Source of the DNA: 2-02-FULL-55-14 sp964581115
Lineage (GTDB): Bacteria; Bacteroidota; Ignavibacteria; UBA10030
DNA length: 64,000 nt
Reading direction: 5' to 3'
Assembly: GCA_964581115.1 (NCBI GenBank)
Contig: CAZOMY010000005.1
Location: forward strand, 1 to 64,000
Numbering within the stretch: position 1 is the stretch's first letter; the number at the start of each line of letters is the position of its first letter. A model generated the notes under the pieces. That model was not told the origin of the DNA, ran no database searches, and saw nothing but the letters and a program-made list of their open reading frames with translations. Below, piece after piece: positions 53,673 to 61,265 of the stretch. Made by a program: the position numbers and the translations under genes.

Positions 53673-53954
53673 TCAATATCCGCCGTACCCCGGCATATCG
53701 TACAGGCCGCCGGCGTTCGTCACGTCCACGTATCCTGCCGACCGCAGGAAACGGGCGGCATAGGCGCTCCGAGAACCCGTGGCGCAATACACTATGACCG
53801 GCTTGGACTTGTCGCCGAACTCGCTCAGCCGCCCCATGACCTCTTCGACGGGGATATTGAGCGCCCCTGCGAAGTGCTCGTCTTGAAATTCCTCCGCCGT
53901 CCGCACGTCCACGACGAGCGCCCCGGCTTTGATCTTGTCTTCAATCGATGCCAT
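53673..53954 (-). CDS. Single-domain rhodanese
   Basis: Sulfurtransferase of 93 residues, cytoplasmic. Active-site loop C57-ATGSRS is intact, with the expected Cys followed by a cradle ending in Arg-Ser. It starts with VVDVRTAEEFQDEHFAGA typical of the family. It could donate or accept sulfane sulfur. The neighbouring CoA-disulfide-reductase-like gene on the same strand has its own rhodanese domain without the cysteine, so this protein may supply the missing activity (inference). Confidence 0.92.
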   Translation of the reverse strand: MASIEDKIKAGALVVDVRTAEEFQDEHFAGALNIPVEEVMGRLSEFGDKSKPVIVYCATGSRSAYAARFLRSAGYVDVTNAGGLYDMPGYGGY

Positions 53955-53972
53955 AACTTCTTCCTTGTGATA

Positions 53973-54152
53973 AGATGTTTACCGCAAAGACGCCAAGGCG
54001 CAAAGACACATTTCATCTGGACTAGCGTCTTTGTGTCTTCGCGGTGCACAACTTCTACACTGAGATGTTTACCGCAAAGACGCTGAGGCGCGAGATCACA
54101 TTTCATCTGGACCAGCGTTTTCGCGTCTTCGCGATACACATCCTCTACACGT
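53973..54152. repeat. Two tandem CGCAAAGACGC palindromes
   Basis: Two 90-base units (start about 53973 and 54063). Each begins GATGTTTACCGCAAAGACGC and carries the reverse complement-like GCGTCTTTGTGTCTTCGCGG after a shared CACATTTCATCTGGAC centre. The second unit runs into the stop codon of the gene at 54145. The half-motif CTTTGCGTCTCTGCG also occurs near 715. Confidence 0.85.
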
Positions 54153-55800
54153 TGAATACCCACCCCTCCACCCACCGCGCCGCCGCATATCCACCGGCAA
54201 TGTTCATCACATCCTTCCACCCATTCGCCTTCAACACTTGCAGCGTCGTGTGCCCTAAGAAGCCATCCTTGCTCAGGATGAACAGCGGCTTCCCCTTCGG
54301 CACCTCCTCCAGCCGGTCGCGCAATTCGTCGGCCGGGATGTGCACCGCGCCGGCCAAGGGCGCCTTGCCCTGTTCGCCGACGGTCCGCACGTCGAGGATC
54401 ATCGCGCCGGCCTTTCGGATCGCTTCGAGCGCCTCGGCCGGAGCAACCGAAGGGCTGTAGCCGCTGAGGGCATTTTGCGCTATAAACGACGCCATGTTGA
54501 CCGGATCGTTCGCGCTGTTGAACGGGGGCGCATAGGCCAGATCGAGCTCCGAGAGGTCGTGCACCGACATTCGTCCCTGCAACGCCACGGCGATCACGTC
54601 GATGCGCTTTTCAACACCGCTCTCGCCATACGCCTGTGCCCCCAACACACGGCCGTCCGTGCGGTCATACACAAGCTTGAACGACAGCACCGAAGCGCCG
54701 GGGTAGTACGCCACGTGTTGGTCCTTGAAAACGTACGCCGCTCCTGCATCGATACCTGCTTCCCTTGCGCCCTTCTCGCTCAACCCCGTTGAAGCCGCGG
54801 TATGTCCGAAGATCTTGACGACCGAAGTCCCAAGAGCTCCACGATATGTCATGTGCCCTCCGAGCGCGTTCGTCGCCGCGATACGTCCCTGTCGGTTTGC
54901 CGGACCTGCCAGCGGAATGCGGGCTCGCCTGCCGCTGACTTTCTGCACGATCTCGACCATGTCGCCGGCTGCGTAGATATCCGGGTCATTCGTCTCCAGG
55001 CGCTCGTTGACAACCACACCTCCGCTCGGACCGATCTCGATGCCGGCTTTCGCGGCCAGCGTAAGCTCAGGACGGACGCCCACGGAAAGCAGGACGATCC
55101 CGGCCGATAGCGATGAGCCGTCGCTGAGACGTACCGCCTCTTCGGTGATTCCAGTGAGTGCGACGCCAGTGCGAACGTCAACGCCCTCCTTCTTCAGTCC
55201 TGCTTCCACCATCAAGCCGAACTCCGGGTCCATCGTGATCATGACGCGCGGCGCCAACTCGACGACTGTCACCTCCAGGCCGCGGACCTTCAGCGCTTCG
55301 GCCATTTCGAGCCCGATGAACCCCCCTCCGGCAATGACGGCCTTTGCCGGCTTGCGTTCCTCGAGATACTTCTGGATGCGGTCCATGTCGGGGATCGTCC
55401 AGAGCTTGAACACATGCGGCAGGTCCACGCCCTGCAGTGGAGGCACAACCGGAGAACCGCCTTGCGCGAGAATGAGCTTGTCATACGGCCAGCGGACCTC
55501 GCCGTCCAGCGTTCGCGCTACAACGACATGCTCATTCCGCAAGATCTCGACCGCCTCTGTCTTTGTCTTGACGTTGACGCGGTAGCGGCTGAAGAAGCCT
55601 TCCGGCGTCTGGAGCAACAAACTCGAGCGCCGTTTGATGTCGCCGCTCAGAAAGTACGGGAGTCCGCAATTGGCGAAGCTGACGTAAGGTCCTTTTTCGA
55701 GAAGCGTGATCTCGGCGGTCTCGTCGAGGCGGCGGGCGCGTGCGGCCGCGGTGGCGCCGGCCGCGACACCCCCGATGATCACAATGCGTTTCTGTGCCAT
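54145..55800 (-). CDS. CoA-disulfide reductase-like flavoprotein with inactive rhodanese domain
   Basis: Flavin-dependent disulfide/persulfide reductase of 551 residues. FAD motif VIIGGVAAGATAAA (7-20), redox cysteine C45 in SFANCGLPY, NAD(P) motif AVIAGGGFIGLEMAEAL, second FAD motif IYAAGDMVEI, then a dimer domain and a C-terminal rhodanese fold (about 450-551). In that fold the active-site loop reads S510-KDGFLG where Cys-xx-G-x-Arg is expected, so both the Cys and the Arg are lost. It probably reduces CoA persulfides or disulfides. The fused domain may be structural. Confidence 0.88.
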   Translation of the reverse strand: MAQKRIVIIGGVAAGATAAARARRLDETAEITLLEKGPYVSFANCGLPYFLSGDIKRRSSLLLQTPEGFFSRYRVNVKTKTEAVEILRNEHVVVARTLDGEVRWPYDKLILAQGGSPVVPPLQGVDLPHVFKLWTIPDMDRIQKYLEERKPAKAVIAGGGFIGLEMAEALKVRGLEVTVVELAPRVMITMDPEFGLMVEAGLKKEGVDVRTGVALTGITEEAVRLSDGSSLSAGIVLLSVGVRPELTLAAKAGIEIGPSGGVVVNERLETNDPDIYAAGDMVEIVQKVSGRRARIPLAGPANRQGRIAATNALGGHMTYRGALGTSVVKIFGHTAASTGLSEKGAREAGIDAGAAYVFKDQHVAYYPGASVLSFKLVYDRTDGRVLGAQAYGESGVEKRIDVIAVALQGRMSVHDLSELDLAYAPPFNSANDPVNMASFIAQNALSGYSPSVAPAEALEAIRKAGAMILDVRTVGEQGKAPLAGAVHIPADELRDRLEEVPKGKPLFILSKDGFLGHTTLQVLKANGWKDVMNIAGGYAAARWVEGWVFNV

Positions 55801-55935
55801 GATTCTGTTCAGTGGATGCTTGATCGAGATTGAACCTGCGGAAGCCTACGGAGGGAAAGACAGCCGGTATGCCTGACCCGCACTGCAGTTCGAACGAGAA
55901 TTAGATGCATTGATGCGAAGAAGGATTCGGCTCAA

Positions 55936-56367
55936 TTGTCCGTCTGTAGTCCCAAGTTTGCGAACGCGGCGAAAGATACGTACATGGTCAACTCTACGCC
56001 CCCGGATCGAATGTGCGTCAAAGCCAGCCAACCCGTCCACAACCACGATGAACCGGCCCGTCGGAACAGAGCCGACTCTGGCCCTTGGACCCGGTTGCGG
56101 CGATCGTGTTCGCGGCAACGGACTTCTGTCTGTATTAGTATTACAGTCACTTCGTACGGCATCTCGCTTCCGAAGAATGAATCGCACAAGTTGGCAATGG
56201 AGAGCGACGGCAAAGAGGCGAAGGTCTTGCTGCAGCCGAGAATGGCCTGGCGATGGTTCTGGCTCGATCTGTTCGTTGGCGGGTGGGTCGTGGACGGTAT
56301 CACCGGCAATTGGAACAAGTTGGCACCCGTGGTGGGCGAGGTAAAACAAGTTGATATGTTGAAATAA
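55936..56367 (+). pseudogene. Remnant of a PEGA-like lipoprotein
   Basis: The open frame has a typical C-terminal end: SITVTSYGISLPKNESHKLA, then WFWLDLFVGGWVVDGITGNW. This hydrophobic end with VDxITG is common in PEGA-domain lipoproteins of Bacteroidota. Upstream, VNSTPPDR resembles the opening of a PEGA repeat, but the intervening part drifts out of frame and no signal peptide is found. A good terminator follows, supporting a former gene. Confidence 0.5.
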
Positions 56368-56406
56368 TTGCGCTGACGGCTGCACGCCGGATCTGCATAT
56401 GCGAAC

Positions 56407-56435
56407 AAGCGAGTCGAGACCACCTCGACTCGCTT
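56407..56435 (+). terminator. Intrinsic terminator after the PEGA remnant
   Basis: Stem AAGCGAGTCGAG / CTCGACTCGCTT with loop ACCAC, followed by TGCGCTT. Weak T tract but a perfect 12-bp stem. Confidence 0.65.
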
Positions 56436-56437
56436 TG

Positions 56438-56690
56438 CGCTTCCAGGCCATCCTGACCGCTCCTACAATGCACGGAGGAAACGGCACAGCATGTAGCCAG
56501 CTTGCCTGAGGAAAAGGCCTTCTGGCCACATGGAGTCGGCTTGGAGCAAGATCGAGGGGATTGTCGGGGACTGGAATCTTCACAATTCCTTAAACTGCCT
56601 TGTTTGAAATTTGGGTTATTTCGAGGGAATTTGGGGGTTAGCATCGTTGGCATCGTCGATGCCATCCTCGACTCTGACAAGCCGACCCCC
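56438..56690. other. Leader region of the phosphate transporter
   Basis: No gene is recognised. The 60 bases before the start are AT-rich compared with the surroundings (about 56575-56640), so a promoter is likely there, but I cannot define its boxes. Confidence 0.35.
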
Positions 56691-58946
56691 ATGGAATTCT
56701 ACCTCTTCATTCTGATCATCCTCTTCGCCACGGCGATTGCAGACCTGTACGTCGGCGTGGCGAACGACGCGGTCAACTTCTTGAATTCAGCGATCGGCTC
56801 GAAGGCCGGGTCGAGGTTCGCGATCATGGTCACAGCATCTCTCGGTGTCCTGGTCGGGACCACCTTCTCCACAGGAATGATGGAAGTGGCGCGTAAAGGG
56901 ATCTTCAGCCCCGAGATGTTCACGTTTCACGAAGTGATGGTCGTCTTCCTCGCCGTGATGCTCACCGACATTATCCTACTTGATCTGTACAACACGTTCT
57001 CCCTTCCGACGTCGACGACGGTCTCGCTGGTCTTTGAGCTCATCGGCGGTGCGGTGGCCATGTCGTGGATCAAGGTCATGGCGCTCAACGGCATCTTTGC
57101 CGATGTGTTCGCGTATCTCAACACCGAACGCGTGGTCACGATCGTCTCCAGCATCGGTATCTCCATCCTGTTCGCGTTCGTCTTTGGAGTTACAATCCAG
57201 TTCATCACGCGGCTCATCTTTACGTTCGACTACGAACGGCGATTCCACCGCATCGGCGCCGTGTACACGTCTGCGGGCTTGACGGGGATCGTGTACTTCA
57301 TTCTTGTCAAGGGAGCCAAGGGGTCGGCGATCCTGACTGTCGGCCAAATGGATTGGATCACGGAGAACATGGTGACGCTTCTGGTCGCCGTCTTTCTTGT
57401 CCTGGCTATCATCTTCCAGATCCTGATTCTTACGACCCGGGTCAGTGTACTCAAGATCGTCGTATTCGTCGGAACGTTCGCTCTGGCGTTGGCCTTTGCG
57501 GCGAACGACCTGGTCAACTTCATCGGAGCGCCCATGGGCGCATTGCGCGCGTACGAGCTTGCCACGGAGGCCTCCGGCGATGTTGCCTCGATGACGATGG
57601 AGGGCCTGAATGCACCGGTACGAGTGAACCCCTGGTTCCTGATCTTGGCCGGGATGATCATGGTGGCCACGTTGTGGACCTCGAAGAAGGCACGGTCGGT
57701 CACCAAGACCGAGGTCTCTCTTGGCCGCCAGGACGAGGGGGTGGAACGCTTCAGCTCGTCCGCACTTGCGCGAGGCATAGTGCGGATGTCGGTGGGTCTC
57801 TTCGAGGTCTATCGTTCGATCACGCCGGTCACCGTGCAAAGATATGTTTCTGAGAGGTTCGACCTCTCCAAGGCCCCCAAGTATACCGGACAGGGGGGCC
57901 CGCCTTCGTTCGACCTTCTACGCGCTTCGGTCAACTTGATGGTGGCAAGCTCCCTGATCTCCGTCGGAACATCGTTCAAGCTGCCGCTCTCCACAACGTT
58001 CGTGACGTTCATGGTCGCCATGTCCACGTCGCTGGCCGACAAGGCCTGGGGACGTGAGAGCGCCGTCTATCGGGTCAATGGGGTCATCACGGTAATCGGC
58101 GGCTGGTTTGTGACCGCCGTACTGGCGTTCACGGCAAGCTTCGGGATAACGTTTGCAATCTATTATGGCGAGTTGCCCGCCATCCTTGGATTCGTCGCTG
58201 TCGGGTTCTTTTTCTACTACCGGACCAACAAGATCCATGCCGAGCGCGAAACGGAATTCCAGCGACGGGAAAGATTGTACGAGGGGAGCGAGGCGACCGA
58301 CCTGCTTGTGAACAGCCGCGATGTCGCCGAGTTCCTGACGGAGACTTCGAAGGCCATCGAGGGTTCGTACGAAGGCCTGGTCCGAGGTAACCGGCGAATG
58401 CTGCGAAATGCCTCGTTCTTGGCGAGGAAGTTGAACGATGAGAGCGAGAAGCTCATCGGGGCGATCCTTCAAATGCTGCGCACGGCAAAGGACGAGGAAC
58501 GCGGCATCAGTCCTCGGTACGGCCGCAAGATCGCGTCGTTGCAGATCGTGGTCGCCAACCTCGCATCGCTGACGAGCAATACGCAAAGCTACGTGGAGAA
58601 CAACCACGCGCCGCCGGACGACGAACAGGCATTGGAACTTCGTGAAGTCTACGCCGCCGTCGAGAAGATCCTTCATTCAGTCGCCAAGGCACTTGAGTCG
58701 AGCCGTTTCGATGAGGTGGCTCAACTGGAAGCGCAAGTTCAGCAGTTGAAGGAACTGATTCGCGAATTCGACCGGCGCCAGATGAAGCGCATCCGCCTCG
58801 GTCGCTCCAAGACCCGGCAAAGCCTTGTGTTCATCGGTACGCTCAACAAGGCCGAGCGCATCGCCGATCAGGCGGTGATCCTCCTCAGGCTCTATGCGGA
58901 GTCTGTCGAGGAGATCACGGAATCGTCTGCCGCACTGAAACCGTGA
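56691..58946 (+). CDS. PiT-family phosphate transporter fused to a PhoU-like domain
   Basis: Inner-membrane inorganic phosphate transporter of 751 residues. Two inverted PiT repeats give about 12 helices, with GVANDAVNFLNSAIGSKAGS in the first and FAANDLVNFIGAPMGA in the second. After residue 530 comes a soluble helical region with a PhoU/DUF47-like pattern (about 550-735). Such fusions occur in Bacteroidota. Start 56691 matches the usual N terminus; there is no strong ribosome-binding site, and upstream in-frame sequence to 56502 looks non-coding. May cooperate with the porin pair at 39 kb (inference). Confidence 0.9.
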   Translation: MEFYLFILIILFATAIADLYVGVANDAVNFLNSAIGSKAGSRFAIMVTASLGVLVGTTFSTGMMEVARKGIFSPEMFTFHEVMVVFLAVMLTDIILLDLYNTFSLPTSTTVSLVFELIGGAVAMSWIKVMALNGIFADVFAYLNTERVVTIVSSIGISILFAFVFGVTIQFITRLIFTFDYERRFHRIGAVYTSAGLTGIVYFILVKGAKGSAILTVGQMDWITENMVTLLVAVFLVLAIIFQILILTTRVSVLKIVVFVGTFALALAFAANDLVNFIGAPMGALRAYELATEASGDVASMTMEGLNAPVRVNPWFLILAGMIMVATLWTSKKARSVTKTEVSLGRQDEGVERFSSSALARGIVRMSVGLFEVYRSITPVTVQRYVSERFDLSKAPKYTGQGGPPSFDLLRASVNLMVASSLISVGTSFKLPLSTTFVTFMVAMSTSLADKAWGRESAVYRVNGVITVIGGWFVTAVLAFTASFGITFAIYYGELPAILGFVAVGFFFYYRTNKIHAERETEFQRRERLYEGSEATDLLVNSRDVAEFLTETSKAIEGSYEGLVRGNRRMLRNASFLARKLNDESEKLIGAILQMLRTAKDEERGISPRYGRKIASLQIVVANLASLTSNTQSYVENNHAPPDDEQALELREVYAAVEKILHSVAKALESSRFDEVAQLEAQVQQLKELIREFDRRQMKRIRLGRSKTRQSLVFIGTLNKAERIADQAVILLRLYAESVEEITESSAALKP

Positions 58947-59052
58947 TCCAACATCCGACTCGAACGATCTCAACAACATCTTCCATTCCTCCTTCCGACA
59001 CCTGACGGTTGATCAAGAAATGCAAACGCCCAAGCTCATCACGTGAGCGCCT

Positions 59053-59337
59053 TCATTTGGTGCGGCGTTTCGACAATTGCTTCAGCTCGGCGAGATCTCC
59101 CCGGATGAGTGCTTCCTTCTTGGCACGCGTCCAGCCTTTGACCTGCATTTTGCGTCGGAAGGCTTCGAGATGGGTGGCGTACTCTTCTTCGAGGACGATC
59201 GCCACTGGCGGGTCTAGCTTCGTGGTCCGGCAGGCGGTCCCGGCAAAGTGGTTCTTGTAGCGAGAGTGTTTGTTCTTTGTTGATCCAAGATACAATCCAC
59301 CGGCCTTAAGCCTGAGGATGTAGAACCAGGCAGGCAT
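59053..59337 (-). CDS. GIY-YIG domain protein, copy A
   Basis: Protein of 94 residues, one GIY-YIG domain: MPAWFYILRLKAGGLYLGST, then Arg/Lys rich RYKNHFAG and the C-terminal helix AFRRKMQVKGWTRAKKEAL. The ATG follows GAGGGG at a suitable distance. Copy B, 345 bases upstream, has exactly the same length and about 60 percent identity by eye. Both share a conserved 5' hairpin element (59400-59445 for this copy). Function unknown; the fold is that of a nuclease. Confidence 0.88.
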   Translation of the reverse strand: MPAWFYILRLKAGGLYLGSTKNKHSRYKNHFAGTACRTTKLDPPVAIVLEEEYATHLEAFRRKMQVKGWTRAKKEALIRGDLAELKQLSKRRTK

Positions 59338-59682
59338 TGCAGACCCCTCATTAGAAATGAAATACGTCAGACGGCGCTCTTTGTCCGGTGATGCAATGGG
59401 CCTTTCGACTCGGTCCGCCAGAGAACAGCGGACCTCGCTCACGGCACCCTCGACTCGTCCAGGCCGGCTGAAAGCCCCGAGCGCCCGCCTGCATGACTGC
59501 GTCAGCAGTCAGGCAGGAGTCCCGTCTACAAAACGAAACGTCCCATCCTTTTAGGGGGACAGGACGATCATTTATCGTGGGACCTTGAGAGCACTCGTAG
59601 CAGCGTAAGATCTCCTGAGACCAGCGCTTCACCTGAAGCTCGCGAATGCCGGCATGGCGGTAGGAGGGAAAATGTCGTTCGT
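59338..59682. other. Upstream element region of GIY-YIG copy A
   Basis: Shares stretches with the region upstream of copy B: AGAAATGAA next to the gene, the double-GA hairpin (59400-59445), then a second TCGACTCG at 59450-59457. A further hairpin at 59485-59513 has stem CCTGCATGACTGC / GCAGTCAGGCAGG, one mismatch. No other gene found. Confidence 0.6.
59400..59445 (-). repeat. Double-GA hairpin element, copy 2
   Basis: On the minus strand: GCCGT-GAGCGAG-GTCCGC-loop-GCGGAC-CGAGTCGA-AAGGC. The inner 6-bp stem is perfect, the outer stem partial. It lies 63 bases upstream of GIY-YIG copy A, in the same orientation as the gene. Confidence 0.72.
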
Positions 59683-59967
59683 TCAGCGCTTGCGCCGTTT
59701 CGACAAGCGCTTAAGCTCGATGAGATCTCCCCGAATCAGTGCTTCCTTCTTGGCACGAACCCATCGCTTGACTTGATGCTCTCTGCGGAAGGCCTCGCGG
59801 TAGGTCTCGTACTCCTCCTCGTACACCACCGCCAACGGTGGATCGAGTTTCGTCGTGCGACCACCGAGGCCGGCGAAGTGTTCCCTGGAACGGCGGACCT
59901 TGTCCTTGGTCGAACCGCAGTAGGGACGCGTAGACTTCAGTCGAAGGATGTAGAACCAGGCTGGCTT
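59683..59967 (-). pseudogene. GIY-YIG protein copy B, start codon lost
   Basis: An intact 94-codon frame homologous to copy A along its whole length, ending SKRRKR-stop at 59683. The codon aligned with the copy A start is AAG (59965-59967) instead of ATG, and no ATG, GTG or TTG lies in-frame before the upstream stop. The YLG motif is changed to YCG. Only an unusual start (CTG at 59976) could allow expression. Otherwise no stop or frameshift has occurred, so the loss is recent. Confidence 0.78.
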
Positions 59968-60034
59968 GGTTACCCCCAGAAATGAAGAACCCCCACTGAT
60001 GGAACATCAAGTGGGGGAATACAAAGGTGTCTAT

Positions 60035-60082
60035 GGCTCTTCGACTCGTGCCGCCGGAAAACAGCGTCACTCGCTCAGAGCC
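60035..60082 (-). repeat. Double-GA hairpin element, copy 3
   Basis: On the minus strand: GGCTCT-GAGCGAG-(inner loop)-CGAGTCGA-AGAGCC, with a perfect 6-bp outer stem. It lies 68 bases upstream of GIY-YIG copy B, in the gene's orientation, equivalent in place to the element upstream of copy A. Confidence 0.75.
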
Positions 60083-60108
60083 TGATCGACTCGCCCCTTT
60101 CAGGCAGC

Positions 60109-60183
60109 GGAGCCGTGAGCGAGCCCCGTTGCCCAAACGAGAACGCCCCATTGCCAAGGCAACGGGGCGAGTCGAACGGCTCC
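60109..60183 (+). repeat. Double-GA hairpin element, copy 4, abutting tRNA-Asn
   Basis: Outer stem GGAGCCGT / ACGGCTCC, internal loop GAGCGAG // CGAGTCGA, and inner stem CCCCGTTGCC / GGCAACGGGG, all perfectly paired except the conserved loop. Its last four bases (60180-60183) are the 3' end of tRNA-Asn. Inverted relative to copy 3. Confidence 0.82.
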
Positions 60184-60251
60184 GCGGGTAGGACTCGAAC
60201 CTACAACCCTCCGGTTAACAGCCGGATGCTCCACCATTGAGCTACCGCGGA
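60180..60251 (-). tRNA. tRNA-Asn (anticodon GTT)
   Basis: The minus strand gives a complete cloverleaf: acceptor TCCGCGG / CCGCGGA, D arm GCTC...GAGC, anticodon GTT (60217-60219) in a CTGTTAA loop, T arm GTAGG-TTCGAGT-CCTAC. Discriminator G; CCA not encoded. Its 5' end sequence is repeated 61 bases away. Confidence 0.95.
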
Positions 60252-60315
60252 ATGTTTGAATTCCTGGGTACACCGTTGAACAGGCCTGAGCCTGCCGAAG
60301 GCCTACCGCGGAATG
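60242..60315. repeat. 13-base direct repeat around a mini-hairpin
   Basis: CTACCGCGGAATG occurs at 60242-60254 (the tRNA 5' end) and at 60303-60315. Between them lies the hairpin AGGCCT-GAGC-CT-GCCGA-AGGCCT (60282-60304). This layout is what an insertion with target duplication would leave. Confidence 0.7.
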
Positions 60316-60389
60316 ACGAAAAATGCCCACCCAGCTGCAATTCGGTGAGCCATAACAAGATACAGCACGATCGTCTAACATTCAAGACG

Positions 60390-61265
60390 TTAATTCCAGT
60401 CGAACTCGCCGAAGGTCTCGCGCAGGGATTTCTGCACAGCCGCGATGTCCGTCCGACGTGTCAGATCCGGCACAGGCTCAGTGCGCCTCACAGCTACGAG
60501 GCACGTCGGATCCTTCCGCACCAGCATCCCCACGGCCGTCGGCAGCTCCTTCTCTCCACGCTCCGGATGCATGGGCATCGACTCGAGGATCGGCTCGATC
60601 AGGTCAAACGGCAATCGATAGATGTTCATGCTTACGCCCGACGTTGGATGGTCCTTCAGGATCCGGGATAAGACCTCCGTCGACGGCTTCTCGACGATCT
60701 CCTTCACGAAACCATCGGCGCCAGTGACAACCGTAGCATAGGTGTCCACGCGGGCGCGGTCAAGACCAAGTCCTTCCCGATCGTACTCAATGAGCGCCCC
60801 AAGAGCATCTGTATGGTGCATGGCGCGGAGGGCCGTCGTCGAATAAAGGTTGTCGCTGTTGCAGACCACAAATGACCGCCCGCGCCATTCTTCCTTGATA
60901 CGCATCGCCGTCAACACGGCGTCGGCGGTCCCCAACGGCTTCGTCCGTCCTTCCGGGATCCGCTGGACCGCATACGAGATACGCAGTCCGTGGAACTCAT
61001 TTCCGCGGTCCTTCTGGCCGTATCGCTCACGCACGGATCGGTCTTGCTCGCCAACAACAATGACAACATCTGTGATCCCCGCCGACCGGACGTTGTACAG
61101 GAGATAGTCGAGAAACGGACGTCCGCCCGGCCCGACCCCGAGCATCCCTTTCGGTCGCTCGTCGGCCTCGCGTAGCAACCGCTCTTCAACTTCAGACACA
61201 GCGACCGCCTCACGCATGCGAGACGAGACACCCCCGGCCAGGATCACGATACCGGCGGCCTTCAT
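60390..61265 (-). CDS. Sugar-1-phosphate nucleotidyltransferase-like protein
   Basis: NTP_transferase fold of 291 residues. The nucleotide-binding loop is ILAGGVSSRM, with Lys in RPKGMLGVG, then SFVVCNSDNLY (metal Asp), DGFVKEIVEKPS and a closing strand. It would join a sugar-1-phosphate to a nucleotide. It lacks the C-terminal left-handed helix of bifunctional types. Start ATGA overlaps the kinase stop. With kinase and symporter upstream, salvage of an imported sugar is the likely role (inference); which sugar is unknown. Confidence 0.83.
   Translation of the reverse strand: MKAAGIVILAGGVSSRMREAVAVSEVEERLLREADERPKGMLGVGPGGRPFLDYLLYNVRSAGITDVVIVVGEQDRSVRERYGQKDRGNEFHGLRISYAVQRIPEGRTKPLGTADAVLTAMRIKEEWRGRSFVVCNSDNLYSTTALRAMHHTDALGALIEYDREGLGLDRARVDTYATVVTGADGFVKEIVEKPSTEVLSRILKDHPTSGVSMNIYRLPFDLIEPILESMPMHPERGEKELPTAVGMLVRKDPTCLVAVRRTEPVPDLTRRTDIAAVQKSLRETFGEFDWN

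Noticed and set aside
56407..56435. A further double-GA element, because it contains CGAGTCGA
   Set aside because: The string is part of a fully paired terminator stem; the partner strand GAGCGAG is missing.
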